Assembly: GCF_000374185.1 (NCBI RefSeq)
Contig: NZ_KB910518.1
Location: 1,482,546 to 1,546,545 of the forward strand
Origin: Paenibacillus sp. HW567
GTDB lineage: Bacteria > Bacillota > Bacilli > Paenibacillales > Paenibacillaceae
Length of the DNA stretch: 64,000 nt
Direction: 5' to 3'
Part shown: positions 35,723-44,346 of the stretch, in pieces
Layout: each line of letters starts with the position of its first letter
Numbering within the stretch: position 1 is the first letter of the stretch
Notes under the pieces: model-generated
What the model was told of the DNA's origin: nothing
Databases searched by the model: none
Seen by the model: only the letters and a program-made list of their open reading frames with translations
Made by a program: the position numbers and the translations under genes

Positions 35723-35753
35723 GGAATAATTTTCACCTTTTCTGACCATACTG
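35723..35753 (+). promoter_or_regulatory. Candidate sigma-G/sigma-F type promoter of dacF
   Basis: GGAATA and CATACTG are separated by 18 bases, close to the sigma-G consensus TGAATA-n17/18-CATACTA. It ends 48 bases before the dacF start. dacF of B. subtilis is known to be expressed in the forespore, which fits. Confidence 0.45.
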
Positions 35754-35801
35754 GAACACAGTACCTGTGAAATGAAGGTTAATGTTCAGGAGGGGACCAT
35801 T

Positions 35802-37004
35802 GTGAGAAAAATGCGTTATGCACTGCTTGCGCTCTGTGTTGCTGCCTCGGTTCTGGGAGCGGCATCCGGCGCGAACGCAGAGGAAAAGGCCAAACCCAAA
35901 GGCACCGGTAAAACCGCCGCTGCTGTAGATCTAGCCCCGGGAGCACGTTCCGCCATACTTATGGATGCGAACACCGGCACCATCATCTATGAGAAGAACA
36001 GCCACGACAAGCTGCCGCCGGCGAGCATTACGAAGATTATGACGATGCTGCTGACCGTCGAAGCGCTGGACGAAGGCAGGCTGCAGTTGACCGACAAGGT
36101 GCGGACAAGTGAATATGCCGCTTCAATGGGCGGGTCGCAGATTTTTCTGGAGCCTGGCGAAGAGATGACTGTGGACGAAATGCTCAAGGGCATCGCGATG
36201 GCCTCGGGCAATGACGCTTCTGTGGCGATGGCGGAGAAGCTGGCCGGCTCGGAGAGCGCTTTTGTCGATCAGATGAACAAGAAAGCCGAGGAGCTTGGCT
36301 TAAAGGACACGCATTTTGCCAACTGTAACGGGCTGCCGGCAGAGAATCACTATTCCTCCGCCCACGACATTGCCGTCATCAGCAAGGAGCTGCTGAAGCA
36401 TGAGCGGATTATTAAGTATACAGGCGCTTACCAGGATTATCTGCGCAAGGACTCAGCGAAGCCGTTCTGGCTGGTGAATACGAACAAACTGGTGCGCTTT
36501 TATACGGGGGCTGACGGTCTAAAGACAGGTTATACATCCGAAGCCAAGTTCTGTCTCTCCGCGACTGCGGCCAGAGATGGACTGCGTGCCGTCGCTGTCG
36601 TGCTGGGCGAACCCAACACCAAGACGCGCAACAGCGAAGTGTCGGGGATGTTCGATTATCTCTTTTCCCAGTATAAGGTACACACCATCCACAAGGCAGG
36701 GGACGCCATCGGCAAGGTGAAGATTGAAAAGGGTGTGAAGACGGAGCTGCCGCTGACCGCCAAGGAAACATACAGTGTGCTCCTGCGCAAAGGAATCACC
36801 CAGGAAGGCATCCGTCACGAGGTGGTGCTTCCGAAAAGCATCAAAGCTCCGGTAACCGCAGGCCAAACGGTGGGCAAGCTGGTAGTCTATCAGGGCACTA
36901 ATGTGCTTAAAGAATATGAGCTGAAGGCGGACGCGAATGTCGCCAAGGCGGGCTGGTGGAAGCTGTTCAAACGGTCAACGGGTTCCCTGTTCAAGTTTGA
37001 TTAA
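35802..37004 (+). CDS. dacF: Sporulation-associated D-alanyl-D-alanine carboxypeptidase
   Basis: A 400-residue penicillin-binding protein of the S11 family. A signal peptide ends near ASGANAEE. The catalytic set is intact: PASITKIM (Ser-x-x-Lys), SGNDAS (Ser-x-Asn) and LKTGYTSEA (Lys-Thr-Gly), followed by a C-terminal beta domain and an amphipathic tail ending FKRSTGSLFKFD that would hold it at the membrane. GTG 35802 is chosen since AGGAGGGG lies just upstream; an in-frame ATG at 35772 has no site. Position immediately before spoIIAA is the conserved dacF location. It trims cross-links in spore cortex peptidoglycan. Confidence 0.92.
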   Translation: MRKMRYALLALCVAASVLGAASGANAEEKAKPKGTGKTAAAVDLAPGARSAILMDANTGTIIYEKNSHDKLPPASITKIMTMLLTVEALDEGRLQLTDKVRTSEYAASMGGSQIFLEPGEEMTVDEMLKGIAMASGNDASVAMAEKLAGSESAFVDQMNKKAEELGLKDTHFANCNGLPAENHYSSAHDIAVISKELLKHERIIKYTGAYQDYLRKDSAKPFWLVNTNKLVRFYTGADGLKTGYTSEAKFCLSATAARDGLRAVAVVLGEPNTKTRNSEVSGMFDYLFSQYKVHTIHKAGDAIGKVKIEKGVKTELPLTAKETYSVLLRKGITQEGIRHEVVLPKSIKAPVTAGQTVGKLVVYQGTNVLKEYELKADANVAKAGWWKLFKRSTGSLFKFD

Positions 37005-37027
37005 TTTCTTGTTTTTTGTAGATTGAT

Positions 37028-37063
37028 CCCCTGCCTTCTGTAGATTCGTAGGGGTTTTCTTCT
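37028..37063 (+). terminator. Weak hairpin between dacF and spoIIAA
   Basis: CCCCT pairs with AGGGG across a 17-base loop, followed by TTTTCTTCT. Possibly allows the read-through from dacF into spoIIAA known in Bacillus. Confidence 0.35.
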
Positions 37064-37177
37064 AGTTTTGTCGTGAGGCAGGATTCCTGAATTGCTGCGT
37101 AGAAAACCTTGTCCTTGTAGGGGAAAGAACTGATGTACAGGCGGTTTTTGAAAGCAACGAAGAGGAGAGTGGCAAGC

Positions 37178-37531
37178 ATGAATTCTCATGTGGAGATGGA
37201 GCATCACCGGGGTGTGCTGATTGTCCGGCTGTCTGGAGAGCTGGATCATCATGCAGCCGAATATGTACGTATGGATATGGATGAAGCGATTATGCGGGGT
37301 CAAGTGGAGCATCTGATTCTCAGCCTGAAGGAACTCCAGTTTATGGACAGCTCCGGGCTTGGCGTGATTCTCGGCAGGTACAAGCTGATCCGCAGCAAAG
37401 GCGGCAAAATGGTTGTCTGTGATGCCACCGCACCTGTAAAAAGGCTGCTGGAAATGTCGGGCTTGTTCAAAATCATGCCCCTATATGACAACGAGAGTGC
37501 TGCACTCTCGGATTTGGAGGTTGCGTTATGA
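37178..37531 (+). CDS. spoIIAA: Anti-sigma-F factor antagonist
   Basis: A 117-residue STAS-domain protein. The segment [16 protein letters not shown] carries the serine phosphorylated by SpoIIAB; the dephosphorylated form binds SpoIIAB and frees sigma-F in the forespore. ATG 37178 follows GAGGAGAG; an in-frame ATG at 37133 would add 15 basic residues and lacks a site. Its stop overlaps the spoIIAB start by four bases. Confidence 0.95.
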   Translation: MNSHVEMEHHRGVLIVRLSGELDHHAAEYVRMDMDEAIMRGQVEHLILSLKELQFMDSSGLGVILGRYKLIRSKGGKMVVCDATAPVKRLLEMSGLFKIMPLYDNESAALSDLEVAL

Positions 37532-37983
37532 CAAAAAGCGAAGCGGGTAACTTCATGAGCGTCCAGTTTGCCGCACTGTCGGAGAACGAATCGTTCGCGC
37601 GCGTGGTGGTGGCGGCTTTTGTGTCCCGGCTCGATCCTACGATGGATGAGCTGAATGACCTGAAGACGGTCGTGTCCGAGGCGGTCACCAACTGCATTAT
37701 CCACGGGTATGACAGTGATCCCGAAGGAATTGTCAATATCTCAGCCTCCATCGAGCATGAAACCGTGCATCTCACCATTGAGGATAATGGCAAGGGCATT
37801 GAGGACCTGGAACTGGCCCAGCAGCCGCTGTACACGTCCAAGCCGGAGCTGGAACGGTCGGGCATGGGGTTTACGATTATGGAAAATTTCATGGATGAAT
37901 TCGAAGTCACAAGTGAACCGGGGCGCGGTACCTCCATTTCAATGAAGAAAACCATCGTCTCGAAAAAAGCTTTATACAATTAG
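37528..37983 (+). CDS. spoIIAB: Anti-sigma-F factor and serine kinase
   Basis: A 151-residue GHKL-type kinase: N-box [13 protein letters not shown]1-box [12 protein letters not shown], and [15 protein letters not shown] with GRGTSISM. It either holds sigma-F inactive with ATP or phosphorylates SpoIIAA. Coupled to spoIIAA by an ATGA overlap and followed 11 bases later by sigF. Confidence 0.95.
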   Translation: MTKSEAGNFMSVQFAALSENESFARVVVAAFVSRLDPTMDELNDLKTVVSEAVTNCIIHGYDSDPEGIVNISASIEHETVHLTIEDNGKGIEDLELAQQPLYTSKPELERSGMGFTIMENFMDEFEVTSEPGRGTSISMKKTIVSKKALYN

Positions 37984-37994
37984 GGGTTGGAGCC

Positions 37995-38750
37995 ATGGAT
38001 GCAGAGTCAAAAAAAGCTCCGCCGACCTATTTGGACGATGCGGAGGTCAAACGTCTGATTGCACTCAGTCAAGCCGGAGATACTCTGGCCCGCGACACGC
38101 TGGTCAACTGCAATATCCGTCTCGTCTGGTCGGTGGTGCAGCGGTTTATGAACCGCGGGTATGAGCCTGACGATTTGTTCCAGATCGGCTGTATCGGACT
38201 GTTGAAGTCCGTCGATAAATTCGACCTCAGCTATGAGGTCAAATTCTCCACCTATGCGGTCCCGATGATTATCGGGGAGATCCAGCGTTTCCTGCGCGAT
38301 GACGGCACGCTTAAGGTCAGCCGCTCGCTCAAGGAAATGGCCAACAAGGTCCGCAAGATGAAGGATGAAATGTCCAAAACGCTGGACCGCCTGCCGACCA
38401 TCGGCGAGGTCGCGGAGGCGCTGGGCGTGACGCCCGAAGAAATCGTCTTCGCCCAGGAGGCCAACAAGCCGCCGACCTCGATCCACGAGACCGTCTTCGA
38501 GAACGACGGCGATCCGATCACCCTGATCGACCAGATCGCCGACGAGTCGCAGGAGCGCTGGTTCGACAAGCTCGCGCTGAATGAAGCCATCGGGGCCTTG
38601 ACCGAACGCGAGCGCCTGATCGTCTACCTGCGCTACTACCGCGACCAGACTCAGTCCGAAGTCGCCAGCCGCCTCGGCATCTCGCAGGTCCAGGTGTCGA
38701 GGCTGGAAAAGAAAATCCTCGCGAGCATCCGCGAGCAGATCGCGCAGTAG
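37995..38750 (+). CDS. sigF: RNA polymerase sigma-F factor
   Basis: A 251-residue sigma-70 family protein, the first forespore-specific sigma factor. Region 2 is seen in DLFQIGCIGLLKSVDKFDL and FSTYAVPMIIGEIQRFLRDDG; region 3 in LPTIGEVAEALGVTPEEI; region 4 in ERERLIVYLRYYRDQTQSE and the helix-turn-helix VASRLGISQVQVSRLEKKIL. The three-gene order spoIIAA-spoIIAB-sigF is complete. In B. subtilis spoVA genes follow; here they do not. Confidence 0.96.
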   Translation: MDAESKKAPPTYLDDAEVKRLIALSQAGDTLARDTLVNCNIRLVWSVVQRFMNRGYEPDDLFQIGCIGLLKSVDKFDLSYEVKFSTYAVPMIIGEIQRFLRDDGTLKVSRSLKEMANKVRKMKDEMSKTLDRLPTIGEVAEALGVTPEEIVFAQEANKPPTSIHETVFENDGDPITLIDQIADESQERWFDKLALNEAIGALTERERLIVYLRYYRDQTQSEVASRLGISQVQVSRLEKKILASIREQIAQ

Positions 38751-38896
38751 TCCGGCTGTCAGGAGCAGGGCAATTGTCAGGAGCAGGTCGAGTGTAATGC
38801 AGCCAGGGTGACTGCTAGAGAGCAAGTAGGGAATAAGCGTTAACAGTCAGTTAGGTATGAGCAGTGAATGTGACGGGTGCAAGTTGATGCAGGAAG

Positions 38897-38920
38897 CCGC
38901 CTCGGGAGGGGCGGTTTTTT
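38897..38920 (+). terminator. Terminator after sigF
   Basis: CCGCCTC pairs with GGGGCGG around a GGGA-type loop, then TTTTTT; it lies 147 bases after sigF. Confidence 0.8.
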
Positions 38921-39254
38921 GGCGTGGGTTTAAGGGTGTTTTTATTTATATCCCGAAGTAGTATAAACTTTATCACAATGGTTTAATAGTCGTTGGAAAG
39001 ACTATAGAAGCATTTTCTGTTATTTTATATTCTCCGTCTTACGGGACTTCTAATTCCGAACAAGCTGAGATTTGATCGAATCATGAATTTTAATAAACAA
39101 ACAAATATGATTATGTTTATGTTCCTGGTGTCCAATGAAAAATTCAGGCATGCAACAATTGAAGAAGCGCAGGAATTTGCAATTTAGTTTCTGCGAGGAA
39201 TGGTAATGTCTGTGTCGAAGCTAAAACAAGCCTGCATGTTCCTTCACATTATTG
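38921..39254. other. AT-rich boundary region with no gene
   Basis: The base composition drops sharply from about 38940. A 34-codon frame near 39083-39187 (starting MNFNKQTNMIMF) has no ribosome binding site and is not called. Before it, TGTCAGGAGCAGG occurs twice at 38757 and 38774. No attachment site or integrase was found. Confidence 0.5.
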
Positions 39255-41117
39255 CTAAGATGCAAGATTTACTTTCATTTCAACCAATTGGAAGTAATTG
39301 TTACCCCTATCATCCACACCCAGTCTCGTCGCGTACAGCCGAATAAATCGAGCTAATATCGGCTGAGTGAACGTAAATGTCCTCACAGAACCGTTATTGC
39401 TGAAATTGGTATAGCTTTGCCCCGGTATATCCTGCCACCGGATGCCGTCATTACTATATTGCAGCTTGAAATCTAGTGGGAAACTGAGTATTCCTCTTGG
39501 CGTTACTGTGACACTTTTGACCGACTGACTGCTTACCAGATCAAGCGCAGCCCATTCTGTAGCGATGCTGCTGGCATGGTAAGGGCTGGACCAGATGCTG
39601 TTTGTATTATTATCTATCAGACGGGTTGCCGGCCAACCGGTCAAAGAAGCAGAGGCGGCTGCGTTAACCAGATTGGTTTTGAGTTCCGCTAATTGAAAAT
39701 AGTAGTTGCCCACATCGTCCTTGCTGAGCTTCGTTGCATAAAGCCGGATATACTTGGCGATGACTGAGCTTTCAAAAGTAAACGTCTGCACATTGCCGTT
39801 ATTAATATAATTGGTATAGGATTGCCCTTTAATATCCGTCCAGTTTACGGCATCATTGCTGGCTTGGAATTTGAAATCTACCGGAAAAGCATACTTTGCT
39901 CTCGGCGTGATCGTCACACTTCCTACTGTCTCTACCCGGCCCAAATGAAATGCCACCCACTCACTTTCTGTTGCCGTTCCATGTGGATTACTGGACCAGA
40001 TTGAGGTAGTATCGTTATCGGTTAACCGGGCCACTGACCATCCCGGCAGACTGGATGAGGCAGCGACCTTTGAAGAATTCAGTGTAAATTCCCCAAGCTG
40101 AAAATAATAATTCCCCATATCATCTTTGCTTAGCTTCGTTGCATAAATCCGAACATACCTTGCTATCACTGAACGGTCAAAAGAGAAGGTTTGTACTTTC
40201 CCGTTATTCGCATAATTGGTATAAACCTGTCCCGGAATATCCGTCCAGTTAACAGCATCCAGGCTATATTGCAGCTTAAAATCTTTTGGAAAGCTTAAAG
40301 TGCCGCGTGGTGTCAGACTGATTCCGCTTATAAATGTAGTGTCTCCGGCATCTGCAGCAATCCACTCAATACTCGCCTCATTGCCACGGGCGTTGCTAGA
40401 CCAGTATGAAGCATTGTTCCCGTCAATTAACCGTGAGGCGGGCCAACCTGGAAGGCTGGAGGAGGCGGTGATTTTACTCAGATGAACATTAAACTCTCCC
40501 AATTGAAAATAGTAGTTCCCCATATCATCTTTACCTAATTTTGTAGCGAATACTCGAACATACCGGGCAGCAATAGAGTTGTTGAAGGTGAAATTTTGAA
40601 TACTTCCGTTGTTAGAATAGTTTGTGTAAGTCTGACCAGGGATATCCGTCCAATTAATCGCATCGGTACTGGATTGCAGACGAAAATCTTTAGGAAAGCC
40701 CATAGTGCTGCGTGGAGTCAGACTGATTCCCCCGATAAAATGAACGTCGCCTAAGTCTGCTGCTACCCACTCCGTTCCCTGTTCAACCGGATGTCCATGA
40801 CTCGACCAGATACTTTCCGCATTTCCATCCCCTAGCTTATAAGCCTCCCAGCCAGTGAACGTCGAAGAAGTGAACAGAGCAGGCATATCGGATTGAATAG
40901 TGCGTAACATGTTGCCATTGGCATCATACACATTGTAGACGGTGTTGTAAGGAGTGAGTGTGTAAATCAGCTTCGTCCCTCCTAAGTCATATTGGTAATA
41001 TGTTTTAGAATTGTTTAGCGATTCGACTGTAGCGGCCTCGGCAGTAGCTAAAGCTGGTTTGTTCAAAAACGTAAGCATTAAAAACAGTAGGGTTACGATG
41101 CTATAGCGATAGTTCAT
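39255..41117 (-). CDS. Secreted protein with YD-like motif and four F5/8 type C (discoidin) domains
   Basis: A 620-residue exported protein. ATG 41117 has GAGGAG 7 bases upstream; a signal peptide (YRYSIVTLLFLMLTFL...ALATAEA) follows. Residues 35-75 contain a single Rhs/YD-like motif (YYQYDLGGTKLIYTL...YDANGNMLRTI). From about residue 84 come four tandem repeats of about 134 residues, each with a GW.A..L.DGN..SIWSS opening, WVA.DLG, PKDF.LQ.S.DA.NWTDIPGQ.YTNY and a final KDDMGNYYFQLGE, which is the F5/8 type C sugar- or lipid-binding fold. It faces away from the other genes of this region but shares their design of one YD motif joined to a binding domain array. Likely an extracellular surface or adhesion protein. 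Confidence 0.82.
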   Translation of the reverse strand: MNYRYSIVTLLFLMLTFLNKPALATAEAATVESLNNSKTYYQYDLGGTKLIYTLTPYNTVYNVYDANGNMLRTIQSDMPALFTSSTFTGWEAYKLGDGNAESIWSSHGHPVEQGTEWVAADLGDVHFIGGISLTPRSTMGFPKDFRLQSSTDAINWTDIPGQTYTNYSNNGSIQNFTFNNSIAARYVRVFATKLGKDDMGNYYFQLGEFNVHLSKITASSSLPGWPASRLIDGNNASYWSSNARGNEASIEWIAADAGDTTFISGISLTPRGTLSFPKDFKLQYSLDAVNWTDIPGQVYTNYANNGKVQTFSFDRSVIARYVRIYATKLSKDDMGNYYFQLGEFTLNSSKVAASSSLPGWSVARLTDNDTTSIWSSNPHGTATESEWVAFHLGRVETVGSVTITPRAKYAFPVDFKFQASNDAVNWTDIKGQSYTNYINNGNVQTFTFESSVIAKYIRLYATKLSKDDVGNYYFQLAELKTNLVNAAASASLTGWPATRLIDNNTNSIWSSPYHASSIATEWAALDLVSSQSVKSVTVTPRGILSFPLDFKLQYSNDGIRWQDIPGQSYTNFSNNGSVRTFTFTQPILARFIRLYATRLGVDDRGNNYFQLVEMKVNLAS

Positions 41118-41440
41118 CAGGAAGCTCCTCATAAGAATAATAGGTATGTAATCTACTGAATTATGGATTGTAGTACTGGGAATGGTCAAGCTGAAAGTAG
41201 CCGATTGAGAAAGATTTTTATTTCAGTTATTACTTTTGATGAAATTAGACATATAATGATAAATTTCGACAAATTACCTCTATATCCAAATATTTATTTT
41301 TGTCGTATGATGCAAAATAGAGACTTAGCTGAAAATTTACTTAAAGTTAGCTTTAAATTAACTGAAAGAACGGGGGAAGAGCCAGTTATAGCAATGAGAG
41401 ACACAATGGAAAGATTAGAATGACAGGAGCATGAGCCTTA
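41118..41440. promoter_or_regulatory. Divergent control region of the accessory cluster
   Basis: About 320 AT-rich bases between the diverging F5/8 type C gene and the decayed GBS-Bsp gene. It has one perfect Spo0A box TTCGACA at 41265-41271 and a 6/7 inverted one (TGTCGTA) at 41301-41307. TTCGACAAATTACC here closely resembles TTCGACAATTTACC at 52568, upstream of another member of the family. An 86-codon open frame spanning 41163-41423 has no ribosome binding site and is not called. Confidence 0.4.
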
Positions 41441-42538
41441 ATGAATTGGAGATTTATATGGCTCAGCTTTGCTGTGTTGGCCGTAATCGTTGCAAGTAAG
41501 GTCTCTTTCGTACATTCAGCCAGTGTGCAGACAACCGATTATATTGTTATTAATTGTCCGGGAACGACGGAAACACAAAAAGCCTATGTATACAATAAAG
41601 GCAGACTGAAAACAGAGATTTGGCCGGATCAATGGGAACCTTCTCAAGAAAAATAAAAGTATTTTAACTGTTTCGTATATGGTCAGCCGTGTCTTACGAC
41701 CTTTATGTGCTCGGTGTCTCCATGAACGTCCAAAAGGTACTGTTCCCCACATGGACAGAAACAGGTGGTCAGGATGATATTGAGTGGATATAGGGACAGA
41801 AGGCTGCGCCGGGAGTGTGGAGAGCGACTGTAGTTTAAAGTAAGCATAATTCCGAGTGGGGACTTTATGTGTCTATGCAGACGGAAAAGCGGTTGGTGGA
41901 TGGGAGTTCGTAGTCAAGGATGAAACGACAAATGCGAGAACCGCGCAAGCGTGAAACAGATGACGGACAATGGCGATAAGACTGTCACCTTCATCAACGT
42001 GAACAGCAACAAAGCACTGGATGTCTCAGGTGGGGCACCGTGAATGGAAATCTGCTGCAAATGTGGACAAGCAATCAGACGACATCCCAGAAATGGAAGT
42101 TGATAAGGGCGATTCCGAGCGGGGTTGATTGCTCACACGGTCAGTGGGAAGGCATTTGATGTGGCGGGTGGAGGAACGAATAATGGAACAGCCGTTCATT
42201 TGTGGACTGGTAATGGAACAACGGCCCAGCGATGGATCGTCTATGACACCGGGATGACAGGCTACAAGCTTAAGAATGTGAACAGTGGAAAAACGCTTGA
42301 AGTAGCCAAGGGCTCCAAGAACAATGGAGCGCTACTTCAAGTATGGCCGGATAATGGGACAACCACTCATCGTTGGATCATATAGCAGGATGCATCAGAT
42401 AGTTTCATTCTGATTAATACGAACAGCAATAAAGTGGTAGATATTCCGGGAGGAAATATTGCGGACGGGGCATGTCTTCAGATTCATACAGCGAATGGGA
42501 CAACCTCGCAGCAGTGGAAGCTTATACGGAAAAATTGA
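41441..42538 (+). pseudogene. Decayed secreted GBS-Bsp-like plus ricin-lectin protein gene
   Basis: The first 71 codons are open: a signal peptide (RFIWLSFAVLAVIVASK...FVHSAS), then YIVINCPGTTETQKAYVYNKGRL, which parallels YIIVDMAGTPQKQKIFVYNRGRL of the intact gene at 56922. After a stop at 41656 the homology continues in other frames: VSYDLYVLGV, VLFPTWTETGGQDDIEWI, stop, GVWRATVV, stop, SKHNSEWGLYV. From about 41980 three ricin-type beta-trefoil repeats follow (FINVNSNKALDVSGG, FDVAGGGTNNGTAVHLW, ILINTNSNKVVDIPGG) with QxW-type endings, again broken by stops and frameshifts. Multiple independent lesions show it is dead. Confidence 0.85.
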
Positions 42539-42612
42539 TTGAAACAAGTATCCAATAACATCCGTTACTCAATGCTTGTATAGCGATCTTGATCAATTGG
42601 AGGAAGAGCAAT

Positions 42613-43884
42613 TTGAACATTAGCAGAGAGCGATTTTTACTGAACAGAATAGTTACAATTTTTGCATGTGTGTTGATCTTCGGTGCACTGTTCGCCGCTG
42701 TTGTTCCTGAAAAGATACATGCTGCTGCCAGATCAGCGACCATTATATCTCATACCATACCTTCTAATATGAGAATGGGGACGAGCTATACCGTAACCGT
42801 GACTGTACGAAATGATGGGCCTTCGGTGTGGACAGAAAAGGATCACTTTCGCCTTGGAGCGGTGGGAGATTCCGATCCATTGTCTACGACCAGGCAGCTT
42901 ATACCTGACGGCAGGGAAGTACATTCAGGGGAGTACGTAACCTTCACCTTTACAATGACAGCACCCAGGAAGCTTGGAGTCGTTACCACGGATTGGCGCA
43001 TGGTACAGGATGGAGTTGAATGGTTTGGGGATACTTTAACCTTTAATGTATCTTTATCGAATACAGTAGCCAAAAATGCAGCTACTATTATTTCTGATAC
43101 GATCCCCGATGTAATGGCTAAAGGACACAGTTATCCTGTAACCATTTCTGTACGTAATGATGGTCAAGGAATATGGTATGAAGAAGCTTTTTATCGCTTA
43201 GGAGGAGTGGGGGATAATGATCCCTTTGCAAATACCCGACAAAATATTTTGGATGAGCAGGTAATAATAGGACAAACCACCAGTTTCACTTTCTTAATGA
43301 AAGCACCTGATGCAGCGGGAACGTATACCACAGACTGGCGTATGGTGCAGGACGGGGTTGCTTGGTTTGGTTCCACGTTGACCAAAAATGTGCAGGTTAC
43401 GGATGGAACACGGAATGCTTCTATGATCAGTCATACCATACCGTCTATAATGGAGGCCGGAAAAACTTATGATGTCTCTATCACAGTCAGGAATACCGGA
43501 AATACCAGTTGGTATGAAGATAGTACTTCAGTGGGGAAATATCGACTTGGTGGTGTAGGGGACAGTGACCCGTTTACAATACACCGGATTTTTTTACCTT
43601 CAGGTGTTATTGTTTCACCGGGTGAGAAGTATACATTCAAATTTCAAATGAAGGCTCCTTCAGCAGCAGGTGTGTACATAAGCGATTGGAGTATGCTGCA
43701 AGAGGCGGTGACCTGGTTTGGTGAGGTGCTCACTCAGACAGTTACTGTAGTTGATCCCTCCAGAACGGTTAATTACGATTACGATGCTGCCGGAAGAATG
43801 AAATATGTCAAATTACCCACCGGAGAAACCATCTACTACTACTATGATGTCAATGGCAACCTGATTCGCAAAGAGAAGCGATAA
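42613..43884 (+). CDS. Secreted protein with three NBR1-Ig-like domains and a C-terminal YD motif
   Basis: A 423-residue exported protein starting at TTG 42613 with GGAGGAAG 6 bases upstream. A signal peptide ends near KIHAAARSA. Three repeats of about 115 residues follow, each with IP..M..G.(S/T)Y.V...VRN.G...W, YRLG.VGD.DP and TDWRM(V/L)Q..V.WFG, the pattern of the Ig-like domain first described in NBR1. The last 36 residues are a single Rhs/YD motif (YDYDAAGRMKYVKLP...YYYYDVNGNLIRK). Function unknown; the fold suggests an extracellular binding or spacer role. Confidence 0.8.
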   Translation: MNISRERFLLNRIVTIFACVLIFGALFAAVVPEKIHAAARSATIISHTIPSNMRMGTSYTVTVTVRNDGPSVWTEKDHFRLGAVGDSDPLSTTRQLIPDGREVHSGEYVTFTFTMTAPRKLGVVTTDWRMVQDGVEWFGDTLTFNVSLSNTVAKNAATIISDTIPDVMAKGHSYPVTISVRNDGQGIWYEEAFYRLGGVGDNDPFANTRQNILDEQVIIGQTTSFTFLMKAPDAAGTYTTDWRMVQDGVAWFGSTLTKNVQVTDGTRNASMISHTIPSIMEAGKTYDVSITVRNTGNTSWYEDSTSVGKYRLGGVGDSDPFTIHRIFLPSGVIVSPGEKYTFKFQMKAPSAAGVYISDWSMLQEAVTWFGEVLTQTVTVVDPSRTVNYDYDAAGRMKYVKLPTGETIYYYYDVNGNLIRKEKR

Positions 43885-43939
43885 TGGATTTCACTTGAAA
43901 CGCGGGGTAGATGATGAAGTTCGATTATTATCAGCAACG

Positions 43940-44315
43940 AACGGCACAGTTACACAAACCTTCAATATGAGGGCAACCAGTGGGTAGGTTCATCGGCAGT
44001 CACCATAATATTGAATGACTTCCAGCCTCCGGACCAGACTGATTCAGTCCGTAAATGTGCGGCCTTTACTCAGATACAGTTCGCATTACAGGCAATGTTG
44101 CCAAAAAGAATACCGCAGCGGAGACGGGATCGTCGCTACGGTACTGAAGAATGGTACACGGCTCTGAGAACGAATCATTGCCTTTAACAACTCTACCTGT
44201 GCAGAGCTTAATGATAATTACCGCCAGCGATGCAATTTGCTTCAGAGTCGATAGAAGTGGAGACAGTAGCTATGATGGAGCGAATTGGAATCCTGTGATC
44301 TCGTATATAGATTAA
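43940..44315 (+). pseudogene. Decayed paralogue of the secreted protein at 56044-56733
   Basis: Between the NBR1-Ig gene and the Rhs gene, fragments in shifting frames match the 229-residue protein encoded at 56044: QWVGSSAVTIILNDFQPPDQTDSVRK against QWLGSSPVTLFIKEAMHPDETDAVRK in part, then VRITGNVAKK, SGDGIVATVLKNGTRL, and finally ITASDAICFRVDRSG...NWNPVISYID ending at TAA 44315. At least three frameshifts separate them. The YD part at the N-terminus is not recognisable. Confidence 0.75.
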
Positions 44316-44346
44316 TATTTACAAACCATCCTAAGGGGAGATTTTT

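Larger units (their letters stand above)
35400..35801. other. AT-rich leader region of dacF
   Basis: About 400 bases without a gene. It carries four 22-base palindromes (35525-35710) and a candidate forespore-type promoter (35723-35753), both listed separately. Confidence 0.6.

Noticed and set aside
39083..39187. 34-codon frame MNFNKQTNMIMF downstream of sigF
   Set aside because: No ribosome binding site and no likeness to known small proteins.
41163..41423. 86-codon open frame starting MDCSTGNGQAESS
   Set aside because: No ribosome binding site, no recognisable domain, AT-rich control region between divergent genes.
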